Origin: Seiridium cupressi
Taxonomy: Eukaryota > Ascomycota > Sordariomycetes > Amphisphaeriales > Sporocadaceae
DNA length: 64,000 nt
NCBI GenBank assembly: GCA_036674765.1
Contig: JARVKI010000008.1
Location: 186,001-250,000 of the forward strand
Direction of reading: 5' to 3'
The notes under the pieces are model-generated. The model did not search any database. It was not told where the DNA came from and saw only the letters and a list, made by a program, of their open reading frames with translations. Made by a program: the position numbers and the translations under genes. This document shows positions 51,732 through 64,000 of the stretch, piece by piece (positions within the stretch are counted from its first letter, which is position 1; every line of letters begins with the position of its first letter).

Positions 51732-54028
51732 TCATTCGTCGTCTTCTTCTTCCTCGCTCTCTTCTTCGCTGTCTTCTTCTTCGGCCTGTTCTAGCCAGTT
51801 GACCAAGACTTCACATTTTTCGCGAACGCCGGCCATTGGCTCTCCTTCGGATGATCGTTCGTCTCCCCACCAGCCAAGGATACCGTCTTCTTCTAAAACC
51901 TCCTCTTCGTACATGTGCTGGAACAAAGCTGCACACAGAGTACCCGCTCTTGGGACTTCAATGACTCTCGACGTGCTAACGCATGCTTTCTGCACCGCAA
52001 TAGCAAATTCCACCTGCTCGGATACCGACCCGCCGCCAACACCAACCTCCATAATGAATTCCTTAGCTCCCTTGCGCTCGGTAAGCGTCGTCTTAGCTGC
52101 CTTGTTGGGGTCGAACCCGCCACCCTCCATGTTCGAAAGTTCTACAGCCCGGCGCACGAAGGCAGTTGCTACCGCGCGACGCACTGATGTATCCGAAGCA
52201 TTGTTTGCCAGGCGCAATGACATAAATTCCAGTTTTTCTGAGCTAAAGTCGCCACCAGACTCGCCACGTAAGACTTCCAAGAGACCATGCACAGCCTCGG
52301 ACACAAATGAAGTTGCGCCACCAGAGGAGTCATCAGATGCGAAAGAGCTGAGGCGCGACCTTGAGTCATCTCTACTACCAGACAAGAACTGATCATCATC
52401 TTCGTCGAATTCTTCTTCGGAAGCAATAGTCGACACGTCCGAGTCTTCAAGATCAAAGCCTTCGAGCGAGTAGTTGAGGGATTTCTGTAGGCGACAGGGG
52501 TCGTCGTCATCAATCTCATCGAAGTCGGAATCCTGAAACCTTGCTCCCTTGCCCTTCGGCCCTAGAAGTTCGGTATCTGAGGGAACTGAAACTCCTTCGG
52601 ACGAGATCAGAGAGAGCACTGTTGCTGGAGGTAATGTGACGTCGTCACTTATGTGAACTCCAGAAGCAATGAGACTGCCGTTGCCGATTTTTGACCTCTT
52701 CCCAACGTTGGTAAATTCCGCAACGATGGAATGTTCTATCAGTGCGCCGTCCTCAATGGTCACGTCGTCCCAGAGGAAGCTGTCTCGTATCTGTACGTTG
52801 TTGCCGATGATGCAATTCCGCCCAATGAAGCTATTCACGATGGTGCTGCCAGAGCCGATTCGAGAATCCCTCCCAATGACGGAGTTGGAAACCTCGCCGT
52901 CTGGGCCAAAATGGATGTCGTCTTCTCGATATACGTTATCTTCCCACTGCTGGTATGTTTGGCCCTTAACGAGATTGTTATCCGGGGCAAAAGGATAGGC
53001 CCATCCTCCTAGGACGTCCCGGCTGATAGCTTCGAACATTTGGAAGTTTGAGGCTCGCGCGCTATATCCCTCGCTAACAATTTCTGTGTGAATCATTTTC
53101 CCGTTGAGTTCGTAGTCTTTAAGTACGCCATTAAGGAATTGGGCCCGGGGTAGCTCATAGTCGAAACTTTCTGCCCACTGCGCCAGTACATCGGGTGTAC
53201 AGATGTCGATCTCCGCGTCGATGAGGTCGCTTCTGATGTCGAGCTCTCGTGTCTTGAGCAGATCGGGATCTAGGCTGACGTAGTGGTCTGCCTGGAACGG
53301 GTCCATCTCCTCGTAATGCAGACATCTCTTGGCTCGCGGATCGACAGCAAAGACAGGCGTGGTGCCTTTGACTTTTGTTTGGTGCTCATTCTCTCCTCCT
53401 TCCCTCAGAACCAGTGTCATCACCGAATCCCGATTTGCCTCTTTCCGCGCACGGTGTGCTGCCAGGGCGGAATCCAGTGAAATATTGGACACCGTGTCGC
53501 CGTGCACGAGAATAAAGTCACCATCAATCAAACTCTTGTTGTCTAGGTCGCGGAGGAAGTCGCCTATCGATCGCGCGTCGGAAACTCGAATAAACTCCAA
53601 GGAGGAGAAGGGACATGCTCTTGACAAGGGTGTCCACCTCGACTGCCTGATGTAACTTTCGATTTGCTCCGTGTGAGCGCCAGCATATATAAAGACTTCC
53701 TGGACGCCATTCATGGCGAGAAACTCGAGCGTGTACTCAATGAGTGGCGTGTTGGCAAGCGGGAGAAGACACTGCCGGACATGATGATCAGTAATTGGCT
53801 TGGGCGCATGGTGGACAAGCATTACTCACTCTCGGCTTCTCCAGCGAAAACGGGCGGAAGCGCGTTTGGAACGTGTCCGCAATGACCTAGGATGATCGCA
53901 TCAGTCAATTGTCCACAAAGAAGTCTGACGCGACGAGCGCAACTCACCACGGCCTGTAGGACATCCTCGCGCTTGTCCTCGGCGCCAGCTTTGGCGGGCT
54001 TCTTGCCCTTGGCGCCTTTGCCAGACAT
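51732..54028 (-). CDS. GCD6: Translation initiation factor eIF2B subunit epsilon
   Basis: Three exons (54028-53948, 53886-53830, 53771-51732), 725 residues, the usual length. A nucleotidyl-transferase-like domain at the N-terminus (LQAVVIADTFQTRFRPFS, CLLPLANTPLIEYTLEFL) is followed by left-handed beta-helix hexapeptide repeats (IGRDSRIGSGSTIVNSFIGR and similar) and the C-terminal HEAT-like W2 domain with acidic tail (EEEDSEEESEEEEDDE) that binds eIF2-beta. eIF2B epsilon is the catalytic subunit of the guanine-nucleotide exchange factor for eIF2. The basic N-terminus MSGKGAKGKKPAK precedes the domain. Essential housekeeping gene. Confidence 0.96.
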
Positions 54029-57000
54029 GATGTGGCGCAACGACAATCGAGATCTCAATCGGCGATTTTGTATGTTCTTCTGGGGGTAGAGAAAAGTAGT
54101 GAGTGAATGTTGTTCACTAAGAAGCCTTTTCTGGGGTCGTCAATATGCTGCTTGGTGACGTTTTGAGAAAATGTGAGTCAAACCCAAGCTCGAAGCTTTT
54201 CGGCCCCGCAATCACAGCATCGACAGCCTTTGGCGGGGTTTACCGCTGTACAGTGTATTTTGGCCTCTTCCGCCAGGCTTACGTACTGTCCCATCTCTGC
54301 ATGCAAAAAAACTGCCCAGGCAGTCTGTTCTACATACATTGTAGGCCTCGTGCTTCCCCTGGGCCGTAGAGGCTTTGGCGGGCTGTATGTAGGATAACTA
54401 AGGTATTGTCATTTTCATTTTCTGTATATTCATCAGCTTGTCCTGCCCTGAAGGTTTAACCAGTCAAATGGCTTGACTACAAAACGGCATCAGTATGCAG
54501 TCATAGTCACAGCAAGCAAAGTACAAACTATTCCTGTAACTTCACGACAGCATCAACTTTACATTTCTCTTACATGTGACGGACACGAACTGAGAGCCAC
54601 CACAATCTATTCATCTTCCTCTTGCTTGACCACATGCATTGACTTTCAATCAACATGAAGCTTCACCCTCAATTCCAGTGCAACAGTTTCGGAAAAAGCA
54701 TAATGGCCTCGCAGTCAGCATCTCTCAGCGCGGAAGGGAAAAAAACAAACACATCTGTATGTTGCTTGCTAAGCCGAACTATCTCAATACTAGATGCCAT
54801 GGTCCAGATGAACCTTGCAAAATTACAGGCCGTTCCAGCCCTACGCCCGATTTCTAGGCACGTCAATAAACCTGGACCTTGGAGCAATCCATTAGTTAGT
54901 TGATCCAATGGACTGGTGACGGAAAACGGGCGTCTTGTGATTTGATGACAGTACCATGGCATATTCCGTGGCTTCGCGTGAACGTTCCACTTTTGATTTA
55001 CCTACTTCAGCGAGTGCAGTCAGATTTGTCGGCATAGTCCCGGATTTATACCAGAGTTTCCCTTCTCGGCGACTTACACGCCCGCGAGATCTCGCCAGTC
55101 CAATGGCAAGGAAGTTTCCCCAAAAGTCACTCGACTACCACTCCAGGGCATATGCATCACACACGAACAGAAATAGCGGAATCTCAAGAAATCAAACAAA
55201 CACTGCTATCCGGCATCAGCAGTCCCGAATTGCTGAGGGTAAGCTTTTCCAAGCCACTATGCGGACTGGTCTGGACCCGGATCCCTGCCGGAAAGGGTCG
55301 GTCCAGACCACGACCGGCCGTTACACGCTTCCGTGTCGTTTCATCGCACGATGAACACGAGTGCCGCCGGTACGTCGCACAGCTGATTTGGTTTGTATTG
55401 GTCTAGTCACTGTTGCATGGGTTCGATGCACAATTTCAGCCATTGGTACTTTTGGTGACCAGACAACTGCTGCCCGGAGCATGCCGCATCCAAACATGGC
55501 GATGGGAGCTGACGATATTATCGAACGGTGTAGGATTTAAAGGAGCGCATTCGGGGCAGAAGGCAGACAGACTACGCCCTAGCTGCGGTCCTCTTTTTGG
55601 CTTCCTTCGTCTGTGCCTAGTGGGCGACGCGGCGACTAGTTGGCGAACCATATGTCCCAGATAGACAGGTCAGAAGGTTCGGGACCTGTGACATCTATAT
55701 TGCAGGGCGTCGAGAAGAGAGCTAGAAGCACGATAGTCTACCTGATTGTATGGATCCGCCCACAGATACTACGCATAGAACATCCTAGGCAACCCCAAGC
55801 CCACAAGCTCTACCAGGTCCCCCCTAGTCCGACGCCTTGGGTTTATGGTTGGCTCGGTGCGGGCTGCTTGCCAATGCCTCCACACTCTCGGCGCCGTTTG
55901 CGGGCTGCGGTCATGTAATTGCATGGATGATGTGTTTAGGTTGGTAGGCAATTAAGATTACCGGGGACCCTGTTGCGATACATGTGTGATGGATCTATTA
56001 ATATGTGCCGCCGTGGCCCTACATAAGCAGCGGCCATCCGGGATCTTTGTAGCAATGCTGTGAATGGTTCTCCTCTTTCGATGGTTTGGCTTCTGAATGG
56101 CCTGGCGTGCCTACACTATCCATACCTGGCTCTTTTAAGTTGTTAGAGGCCGCTCATAAAATCTCACATATACAGCATCGTCGCTGATGCTCCACTTCAT
56201 GCAACCAACTTCCACTCAACGGTTTCACCTTTGTTCTGCTCGAACTGAATACCTCGAGATGCAAATCAACTCGCACAATGAGGGGACATAAGAGCGGCCA
56301 GACTTCCGACGAGGTCAGTTGACCTGAGAATATCTTGACCGCCTCCGGCATTGAGGTTATCGCCGACTCACGATGATCCCAAATCAAACGAATTTTCGAG
56401 TCACAATGACGTCTTTGGACGACTCCGAGACCTGGTGTGGGAAGTCACGATGTCGGAAAAAAGTGGCGGTGAACAATGAATGAGGAACTTGTGGTAGGAG
56501 CGTCGAGCAACCCATACGTATTCTCGTCTCATCAGTCATAAAGGACAGAAGTAAGCTGCCAAAAATTTCCAGCGTTCTGCAAAGATCAACCACGGCCCGG
56601 TCATTTGGTCAGCATCAGAATGCAGTCAGCAAACGGGCGCGAGCGCTCTCTCTCTCGCTCTCTCGTCCTTTCTCTCTCGCTACACATCTACTATTTCATA
56701 TCGTTTTCTGTTTTTCTTCGGCGGCAGACATCCCAGTCAGAACCAGCCCTAGTAGGCCGTGCCATTAGGCAGAGTAAAACCACTCGCAGTTGGAGCTTGC
56801 ATCACCTTCCCAAGAAATAACTCCAGCAAGATCACAGCAAGTCGTTCCAGGCTCTGCATTGTCTGCTGCCGCAGTCTGGCCGGTTGCAGATGTGGTCAGG
56901 AGACCCCTCTTCTCTGTTGCTTCCGAAACACCGACCTTCTACCTCCCTGCCACTGGAGGGCATCTCAACGGCAGGCGCAGAGATGCTCATTGTATCTCTA

Positions 57001-57363
57001 CGCTTCACTCCTCGCCTGATTCTCGCCTGAATCAGTGCAACGTTATACCTCCATGTAATCTTACAATGCATGCAATGAACGCAAGCTCCGGGGTATTCAT
57101 GATCTATGATAAGGCTCTAGATCGCCTTATTCGGTATCCGCTCAAGTCCCGTCCAGGATAGTCGCCAGGATGAGCAGTTGACTAATGCCATCGATGTAGG
57201 AAAGTATAGAAATACACGAAAAAACCAATGTCGATAACCCGTTTCGAAAACTCCATTGACGCCGATGGAAGGAACCGAGTTTCGCCACATGCTGCTATGC
57301 TCCCTCCCCGGCACATATATACAGATGAAGAACGTTGTCGCCGGTGAGGTTCACAATATCCTC
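54029..57363. other. Gene-poor region upstream of GCD6 and downstream of SKN7 (3.3 kb)
   Basis: No gene is supported. Several frames of 60-130 codons occur on both strands (for example around 54956-55354 and 56790-57161) but lack family features. A pure CT/TCTC tract runs at about 56645-56690. Two copies of CTTTGGCGGG sit at about 54230 and 54371 in the GCD6 upstream region. It may include non-coding transcripts or long UTRs. Confidence 0.4.
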
Positions 57364-59644
57364 TTAGTGGGGATACTGTCCTGGGTATCCAGGACCATGA
57401 AGTCGTTGTCTCTTCTCAGGCGGCCCATCGTGTGCAAGTCCATCAGGCAGCCGACCTTGGCCGGTGGTCATAGCAGGCAGCATGGGGTTCGGAAACCGAG
57501 GCTGCGAAGTTCCACCAGGGGTCATAGCCATGTGCGGGCCATTGCCGGCAGTCAGGTAACCTTGGTCTTGGTTCAAGTTCGGCGACGCATGAGGCAACTG
57601 TCCGGGCGAGTGCCAAGAAGCACTAGTTGCTGGCGACTGTATCGGCGTTGTCTCGAACTTGGCCATACCTGTCGAAGAAGTTGCAGACATTGGCAAGCTC
57701 ATGTTCGGGTTCGAATAAGGACCGGGAGTTGGCGGTTGTGCTCCATTAGGATACATTGTATCAGCGTAAGGGTCCGCGGGCGGATTGCGCATGAAGCTGG
57801 CAAGATGTTTCCGAAGCTTCCCAATCATGCCCTCTTTTGTGAAAGGTTTCGCAAGTACATCTTTCATTCCTACGCAAGTAAGTACGCTATCTCGACAGCA
57901 GTTTTGCGCTGGATGGAAACTTACCCCAGTGGAAGTACATGTCCAAGTCTTGCTGGTTTATGTTGGAAGTCATGGCTATAATCGGAATCCTGGGGTTGAC
58001 TTCTCTGATCATAGCCGTCGCCGATACACCGTCTAGTTGGGGCATGACAATATCCATGAAGATCAGGTCGAACCAGTTGGGGTTGGCATTGATCTTGTGC
58101 ACAGCCTCAAGGCCATCGCGCTGGAGATGAATCAGTTACACTACATGCTATGGGTTTCGACGGTGGGAGGAACCTACAGCAACCTCTACACCACAGTCAA
58201 AGTTGGCCAAGAACTTGGATCCTATCCTGGAGCAGATCTTATCGTCCTCGACTAATAAGATTCTGGGCTTCTTCGCACCCCATGGGGAACCACCAGAACC
58301 GCCGGGAGGGCTAACAGATGGCATTGCCGGCACCACCGGTTCAGGGCCTGGGACAATTGCATTCTGAGATAGGGGTCGGTTGTACGGTATGTTTCCCATA
58401 TGCTCAGCAGCAAAGGGGTCGATGCCGATATCCTGCCCGACCGGGTACACCATGTGGCGGGGGTCAACAATGGGGTCATGGATGAATTGTTGCTGCAAAC
58501 CTGCAGAGCCCGGAGGACCCATCATAGTACCTGAACCAGCCGACTCGGGAGAAGCACCAACTTGCTGGAACTGTATGGACATCTGTCGAAGGTCTCTCTC
58601 CGGAATGTGGTCACCAGACACGCTACCCATGATTTCTCTGGCTCGCCTCAACTCTGCCGAAGGCTCGATAGTACCGTCTGACATGAGATTGTCACCATTA
58701 TACGAAGGACCCGGCATGTTGGAATGGTTTGAACCTGGTCTGTGATGTCTGCGGGCCTGGTCCTGCTTGTTTAGGTGGCTCAAAAGCTCGTTGTTGACTT
58801 GAGATTGCGCTTTGACGACTCGTTGCAGATGCACAATTTCATCCACGAATACCTTGTTTGCCTGGGTCAAAGCAAAGTATGACTCCTGCAGACTTTGCAC
58901 CTGTTGTTGCATGGCGGCAACATTTTCGCTCAGCGCCACTATTTGGGTACTGGAATGGTGAAACTGTTCTTCGTTGTTCTGAACCTTCCTAGGAGCAGGT
59001 GCCTTTCTACGGATGTTGTCTAAGTTGTGCTTGGCATCGCGATTGAATTCGGGGTGCTTGAACTCCCACGCCTGGAACCAAGGTCAGCTTGAACCTTGGC
59101 GACACCGGAGCCGTGGACTTACATTCTGGCCATACGTGGACTGGCCAGTTTCTTCGTTCTGGCGCACTTTGTGAAAGTCGTACTTGTTCAACTGGCGAAC
59201 GAAACTCGCAAAATTTGAGTGCTTGAAGTGCTTCGGAAGGATCGTTTTCGTAAATTTCTCGTTCTACGAACCCAGGTCAGTGGTGAACGCATTGCGCCCA
59301 TATCAGTACTACTCTTACCTCGAGCACGACAAAGCTGTCGCCGCTATCGCCCCATCGTACAACCTCACTGTAGGACGGGTCCTCTAACATCCTATACAAA
59401 CATCACGGTCAGCAACATGCTACAGAGATTACGACTGATGGGCAGTCGTAGGCGGCAATTCGACCTGGGACTGTATTTACTTGTAGAGCTTGCGAACCTG
59501 CATCGAGCGACTGTTAGTGGCCTGTCGGACAGCAAATGATATTGCGCGCGGACACGATGCGCAGACAATTATTAATCAACGACTTACAAAGTCACTAGAG
59601 TTGTTGCTGCCCCCCGCAGCTGCAGACATCTCGGCCTCGGGCAT
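57364..59644 (-). CDS. SKN7: Stress response regulator Skn7 (HSF DNA-binding, coiled coil, receiver)
   Basis: Seven exons (59644-59588, 59497-59481, 59391-59319, 59263-59123, 59071-58178, 58120-57925, 57869-57364), 627 residues; exon 2 is only 17 nt. HSF-type DNA-binding domain at residues 17-116 ([35 protein letters not shown]), a coiled coil (about 140-200) and a receiver domain starting near 365 ([15 protein letters not shown]) with phospho-acceptor Asp417 in [11 protein letters not shown], the Thr of AMTSN and the Lys of AKPFTKEG. The C-terminal tail is Pro/Gln/Ser rich. In fungi Skn7 receives phosphate from Sln1-Ypd1 and activates oxidative-stress and wall genes. All six introns restore the conserved frame. 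Confidence 0.96.
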
Positions 59645-61744
59645 TGTGGGTCGGTTAGGTTGCAGCAGTATTCTGCTGCGATGTGCCAAACGGCTTTGTC
59701 GTTCCGGAACCGGGTCGGTCGACTAGGGCAGTGCAAGATGAAATGCTTGAGTCTATGTCAAAACTGTCGCACTGAAATAGGCCGAGTCAGCACTACAGAA
59801 CCTCGAGGTACTGTGGAAGACCGCCTCGACTTGCCGCTTGACTATGTCGTATATGTACCAGTACTGTCCTCCTTTACACATGGGCGCAAACTTCGTGTTC
59901 CACCAACAAAACCAAATACGCGAAAGACGACGACTGTACTTGGTGTTTCCTGTCGCCTGATTAGACTAATATCAGGGCCGCGGCAATCGAAGTATCGGTC
60001 GGACAGATGACGTTGCGACGCGGGTTTCGATGTCGCGATGGCTGAGCGAAAAAGAGCGGTGTTCTGACGTTGTCTGCCCCGACCACTCAATTGACCGTCT
60101 TGGGTCGCGCGGGCTGATTATGAACACAATCGGTTCTCCAGCACACAAAAGGGCGAAAAACGCTTTCCGGCTGCTGGGTAAGGGTAGAAAGGACTCGTGA
60201 GGAATTGTTGCCGGAATAATAGACACAGGCGGGATGGCCTTCTTCCAAACCAGTCGGCGACAAGACGGGATAGGGACAGGAGGGAATAGACTCGGGCCAG
60301 TGAATTGACAGACAAGGGAAAAAAGCTAGTTCACCTCTACGCTTGAGTACCCTGGTGCAGCGGCCCTCTGACGGCATCGACGCCAGGCTGGTGGGGACTC
60401 TGGGTCGGGTCACTTGCTTGCCCTGCCTGGTAACTGGTCAGAAGCTGACTTGTTTCCCAATGGCTGGTTGAACAGGCTTGTGCAATGCCTGCAGATGCAT
60501 GGACCAGACCTGGGTGCGGGCTGCGGGGAGATGGCCGAACCGAGCAGAAGCCTCACCAGCAGTGAACCCTTCTTTTCCTTGAAAGGAATGGCGTGGGAGA
60601 CCTTCTTTCAGCCGAGCGCGTACTCGTGGAGACAAGTGCTCACGCGAAATAATGCTTGAAACTTTGCTTGTCCGTAATAGCAGAGATATACTGCCGTTTA
60701 ACTGCTGGCGATTGGAATGATGGGGGAAGAAGATAAAGTTCTATGCGGAGATGGCAGCTTAGTGAAGATACCGAGTCGTGGAACGGCAGGGGAAACGAGA
60801 TTGGAGTCTCCTCGCACTGTCTTCCAGAAGATCGGAAATTCATCCCACATCCCACTCTCGATTTGTGCCATGCCTAGGAAAGCACGAGTAATTGAATCAC
60901 AGCCGCCTGGGACTCGGACCGTGCCTGCCTTTGTGCCGCAGTGATGTTCCTTGAGTCAAGACGTCGTCGTCGCTTCATGGAGTCCCTTCAAGATCCAGCA
61001 GTTGAGCAATAATAGCAATCTTTGACTCCTGTCGTACACGGCTGGCAGATGCGCTCGCCTATAGCCAATTATCAACGGCGCCTCTTCACCGCAGTTGACT
61101 TGAATCGCTACATTTCCTGCTTCTGCACTCTGCGAATGGTCTGTTTTGGTAAAGAGGAGGGCGATCAGAATAGCCATGCTGAGCTGAAGGGTACATTGCA
61201 TCTGCGGAGGTCACCGGCAAAGGCACAAGTACCCCCTGAGACCCCCATTCTAGCGCAACCTTGGCTTACAGTGGCTGCCTCTAGTCGCCGCTGGTGTGTC
61301 GCAAATTTCTCCGCGCCCAAGATTCCCCTTCGTCAACCCATTCCAATGGTCTTTAGAAGTAAATCCCGTAATATTGCAGTGGATATCCCCATGAGAGGTT
61401 GGAGGCTACAGTCCCACGAGAAGGGAGCTTCTTGACTTCGGTTCCTGCAGAGACCCATGAGAGGAGATGGATCAGGGGGCCAGGTCGCGTCTCTTCGCGT
61501 CCGGTGGTGTGTAGAAACCTATCAAAATCCGTATAAACCTCCGGGCTCTAGCAAGGACAGCCCTGAATACAAGACCAGTCCTGTGTATTCAATAATCGAT
61601 CAAGCCGAGAAACGGTAGTGCTTCTTCTAATCCTTCGGCGGTGAAAGTTTCTCAACAAAATCTTTCAGCGCAAAGGCAACAATGACGCCATTTTTAATAT
61701 TGACCTGCAGGGTAGATAGAAGATGGGTGCTAGTCCTGTTGCTC
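59645..61744. other. SKN7 upstream region
   Basis: About 2.1 kb without a supported gene; it includes the SKN7 promoter and presumably a long leader. Several short overlapping frames have no family features. Confidence 0.4.
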
Positions 61745-62005
61745 TTAGTCTTCATGCAATTTGTGCGTCTGCTGCTTCGAAAATGCTTTTTCTTCTTCTT
61801 TATCTTCCGCTGCTGCTGGCATTTTCATGGCTTGGCTCTTCACTGTCTGGTTACGTCCTTCTTTGGCAGGAAGCTGGCCAGCCATTGGGTTGTGTGCTGG
61901 GCGCAAACCGCCTGTCCTGTGCGCCAGGTTTGCCCTAAAACGTGCAGTGATCAACGCGTCTACTACCCAAGAAGCAAGAGAGGCGGAAGCCGATTTGCCG
62001 GACAT
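61745..62005 (-). CDS. Possible small hypothetical protein (86 aa)
   Basis: ATG at 62005 to TAA at 61745. The peptide starts MSGKSASASLASWVVDAL, has a basic middle (LAHRTGGLRPAHNPMAGQL) and an acidic/Lys-rich C-terminus. Composition is protein-like (balanced, not repetitive) and the start is in a good context, but I recognise no family and there is an overlapping plus-strand frame. It could equally be chance. Confidence 0.25.
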   Translation of the reverse strand: MSGKSASASLASWVVDALITARFRANLAHRTGGLRPAHNPMAGQLPAKEGRNQTVKSQAMKMPAAAEDKEEEKAFSKQQTHKLHED

Positions 62006-64000
62006 TGTGTCTCTAACCGCATTGAGATCGAGAAATGGTGGGTCGTGTTGGTGACAGTTGCTGATAATGCTCTGCGGTACGTATGGTCTTGGAGCCCAGT
62101 CATGTGTTCGCACTGGGCCTTGCAATCTGATCATCTACGTTGGTTGGCCTTTCTTCTCTGCCTGCTGCAGAAGGGCTGCTTCTGTCCGGCTTCTATGAAA
62201 GCTTCCCTTCCTCGTGGCTCAAGGAGGCCGTGCACTCTGGCGCAAACCTAAGAACCGTTTACCAGTCTCCTGGATACGCCAACTGTGCTGTAGCCTGAAG
62301 CCCAAAGCGTGCTTTGCAAAGGTTCGGGCTATCGAAGCCAAGTTCATCTTAGGGCCTCCAAGTGGTCTCGCAGCGACTGGCCCAAGTATACAAACGATTA
62401 CGGTGCCAGCTCTCATTGAGCCATGAGTGAGGCGTGCTGGAGTGGTCGAGTCCGTGATTTTGACGACCTTGTCTGCAGCCTGAATATGAGTAATATTGGC
62501 TTGCGAGAGAACACGGAACCACCAAGCCCGTAGCGGTCGCTGGCGCAGGAAGGTCACCGTATACCTGTCGACAACAACACGAACGAAGGCTACCTGGCAT
62601 TTTTCCTTCCGTGCTGGCTTGACGCCTTTTCCGCCCTCGCAGGCATTGTACGGACGTAGCGTTTCTCTTTCAGCCCCAGGCAAAAAGCCTTCCAAGCCAT
62701 TCACGATCCGAACCGAGGATACATGGAAAGGTTGCCCTGAAGCCACCGCCTCAAAACCGCCTTACAGCACGGAGCTTCCCAGGGCTGATCATCAGTTCAG
62801 GCACCAGCGCCTATTTTCCTAGGAAGCAGTCCACCACACTCATCTAGCAATGAGCTAACACAATCGCTCGGACGGGAAGGTTCCAGTATGTCTCCATGTC
62901 CTGTCTGTCCTCATTCCTCATCTCTCACTTTCATTTTTCGGCACCGAAGCGCTTGCGCATGCACAAGAGACACAGTGCACAAATAGAATATCACGTACAG
63001 ATAACACGGTGACATGCAAGTCAGTGCCAAATAATCATTTTAGCCGCTCATCAATGTAGCGCTGAACTGCCTAAACCTCGAAAGGTAGCGCACTGCTCCC
63101 TCAAGTTAGAGGGCAACCAGCAGTTACGGAAACAACACCTACTGGCCCAAATTATATCAGAAGACAGCATCAAATAATTATCTTATACATTGCAAGCCTA
63201 TTTGTTACTGGAACTGGGGCTTAAAAAATATCTGAAATCCAACTGCTAGTCTCAGCGAAGCCGTTTCACAATGACTGTCTCATTGCTTTGGTGAAAGCGG
63301 CTACCAGATTAATCGCGAGAATTCGATTCTAAACTACTGCAACTATCTGATGAAATTAGATATAGAGTTTAAGTGTTTGTGCATCAAGCAAAGGGTAAAT
63401 GGCTATGCTTCTTCATTAGCCCAGAGATGAGTATCTCTTGGCATCGAGAATTCATGTCCATCGCGTTTTTACAGTAAGGAAATAAGCTTGGTCGTATTAG
63501 ACGAATTGAAACCCTTTTCAAACGATTATGGCCTAGCGTGCCCTTGCCTCTGACCGTACAAATGTCGTGCTTGGTATGGTCCATCTTCTTTCTTTACAAC
63601 ACCAACTTTACCATGGAATCATGTCTCGAGCTCAAATATTCCACTCTAACTAGTTTGCTCTCACAATCATATACTCAAGTGATGGGTAATGTTTCGGGCA
63701 ACCCAGCATCCTATACCATTCTTCTGTGATCTGATCTCCTGACAATATTGTGCAAGAGCTATGAAAACAATCGAGTCCAGTGGAGTTGGCATCGGGTACA
63801 TCGGCCGTTCTTGACTTTCAATACCACGAACCCTGGCTTTAGTGATCCAAGAAAGACCGAGTTCCAAATCAGTGAAGGCGAATTGCTCTATCATAACTCT
63901 GGTGGCAGTGCTGGCCAAGCTAAGAACCTGAACTGTAGTTATATGTATAGGCCTTCCCCGAAGGATTAATTCTGGAAAGAACCTCCCTCATTCGCTACCT
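62006..64000. other. Gene-poor end of the window
   Basis: About 2 kb. A 175-codon frame on the minus strand (62746-62219) and shorter frames elsewhere lack family features and splice structure. One isolated CGGAAAAG copy (62626-62633) is taken as background. No gene supported. Confidence 0.4.

Noticed and set aside
54956..55354. 132-codon plus-strand frame
   Set aside because: Composition looks random, no family features, and other frames overlap it.
62626..62633. CGGAAAAG copy at the right end of the window
   Set aside because: Isolated, not near a cluster gene; considered background.
62219..62746. 175-codon minus-strand frame near the window end
   Set aside because: No recognisable domain, no splice structure, and a competing plus-strand frame; insufficient support.
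1..64000. CRISPR arrays, rRNA genes, bacterial operons or origins
   Set aside because: None seen; intron-bearing eukaryotic genes throughout, and no regularly spaced repeats.

Overview
The window is nuclear DNA of a filamentous ascomycete (Pezizomycotina). Evidence for this: introns of about 45-100 nt with GT..AG ends and CTAAC/CTGAC-type branch points, genes on both strands without operons, fungal Zn2Cys6 and APSES/HSF-type regulators, secreted plant-wall enzymes, a DIM-2-type cytosine methyltransferase and an AT-rich island of the kind left by repeat-induced point mutation (RIP). A Dothideomycete-like host is my guess; the sequence itself does not prove the class.

Layout. 1-6.7 kb: tail of an unknown gene, then APP1 (phosphatidate phosphatase) and DRS1 (ribosome-biogenesis helicase). 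7.0-22.5 kb: seven genes that look like one co-regulated metabolic cluster: a Zn2Cys6 activator, an anion:cation-symporter-type MFS transporter, an adenylation-thiolation-reductase (NRPS-like) carboxylic acid reductase, an aldo-keto reductase, a DHDPS-family aldolase, a D-galactonate-dehydratase-type enolase superfamily enzyme and a PF04199 cyclase/hydrolase. Every promoter in this block carries the 8-mer CGGAAAAG (nine copies, all intergenic), and I found only two copies in the other ~50 kb. 23.1-29.8 kb: a cell-surface membrane protein, a secreted six-hairpin glycosidase with a frameshift near its start, a small Cys-rich protein and a PL3 pectate lyase. 30.9-36.3 kb: DIM-2, followed by an AT-rich block holding a tRNA-like, SINE-like element. 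36.8-41.3 kb: a divergent pair of probable mitochondrial proteins (a helical-repeat-like protein and an RMND1/Mrx10 homologue). 41.6-47.1 kb: BTB protein, an unknown protein, a phenol-hydroxylase-type FAD monooxygenase and a GNAT acetyltransferase. 48.4-59.6 kb: the hyphal-growth glycosyltransferase GT2, eIF2B-epsilon (GCD6) and the response regulator SKN7. 59.6-64 kb: gene-poor.

The most notable system is the 7-22.5 kb cluster. The dehydratase keeps all five E. coli GalD active-site residues at a constant two-residue offset, and the aldolase keeps the Tyr/Lys Schiff-base pair. This suggests a non-phosphorylative aldonate route: aldonate to 2-keto-3-deoxy-aldonate to pyruvate plus an aldehyde, with the aldehyde reduced by the aldo-keto reductase. 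The roles of the carboxylic acid reductase and the cyclase in that route are open. Intron-exon structures below were built by hand from splice sites, reading-frame continuity and family similarity.
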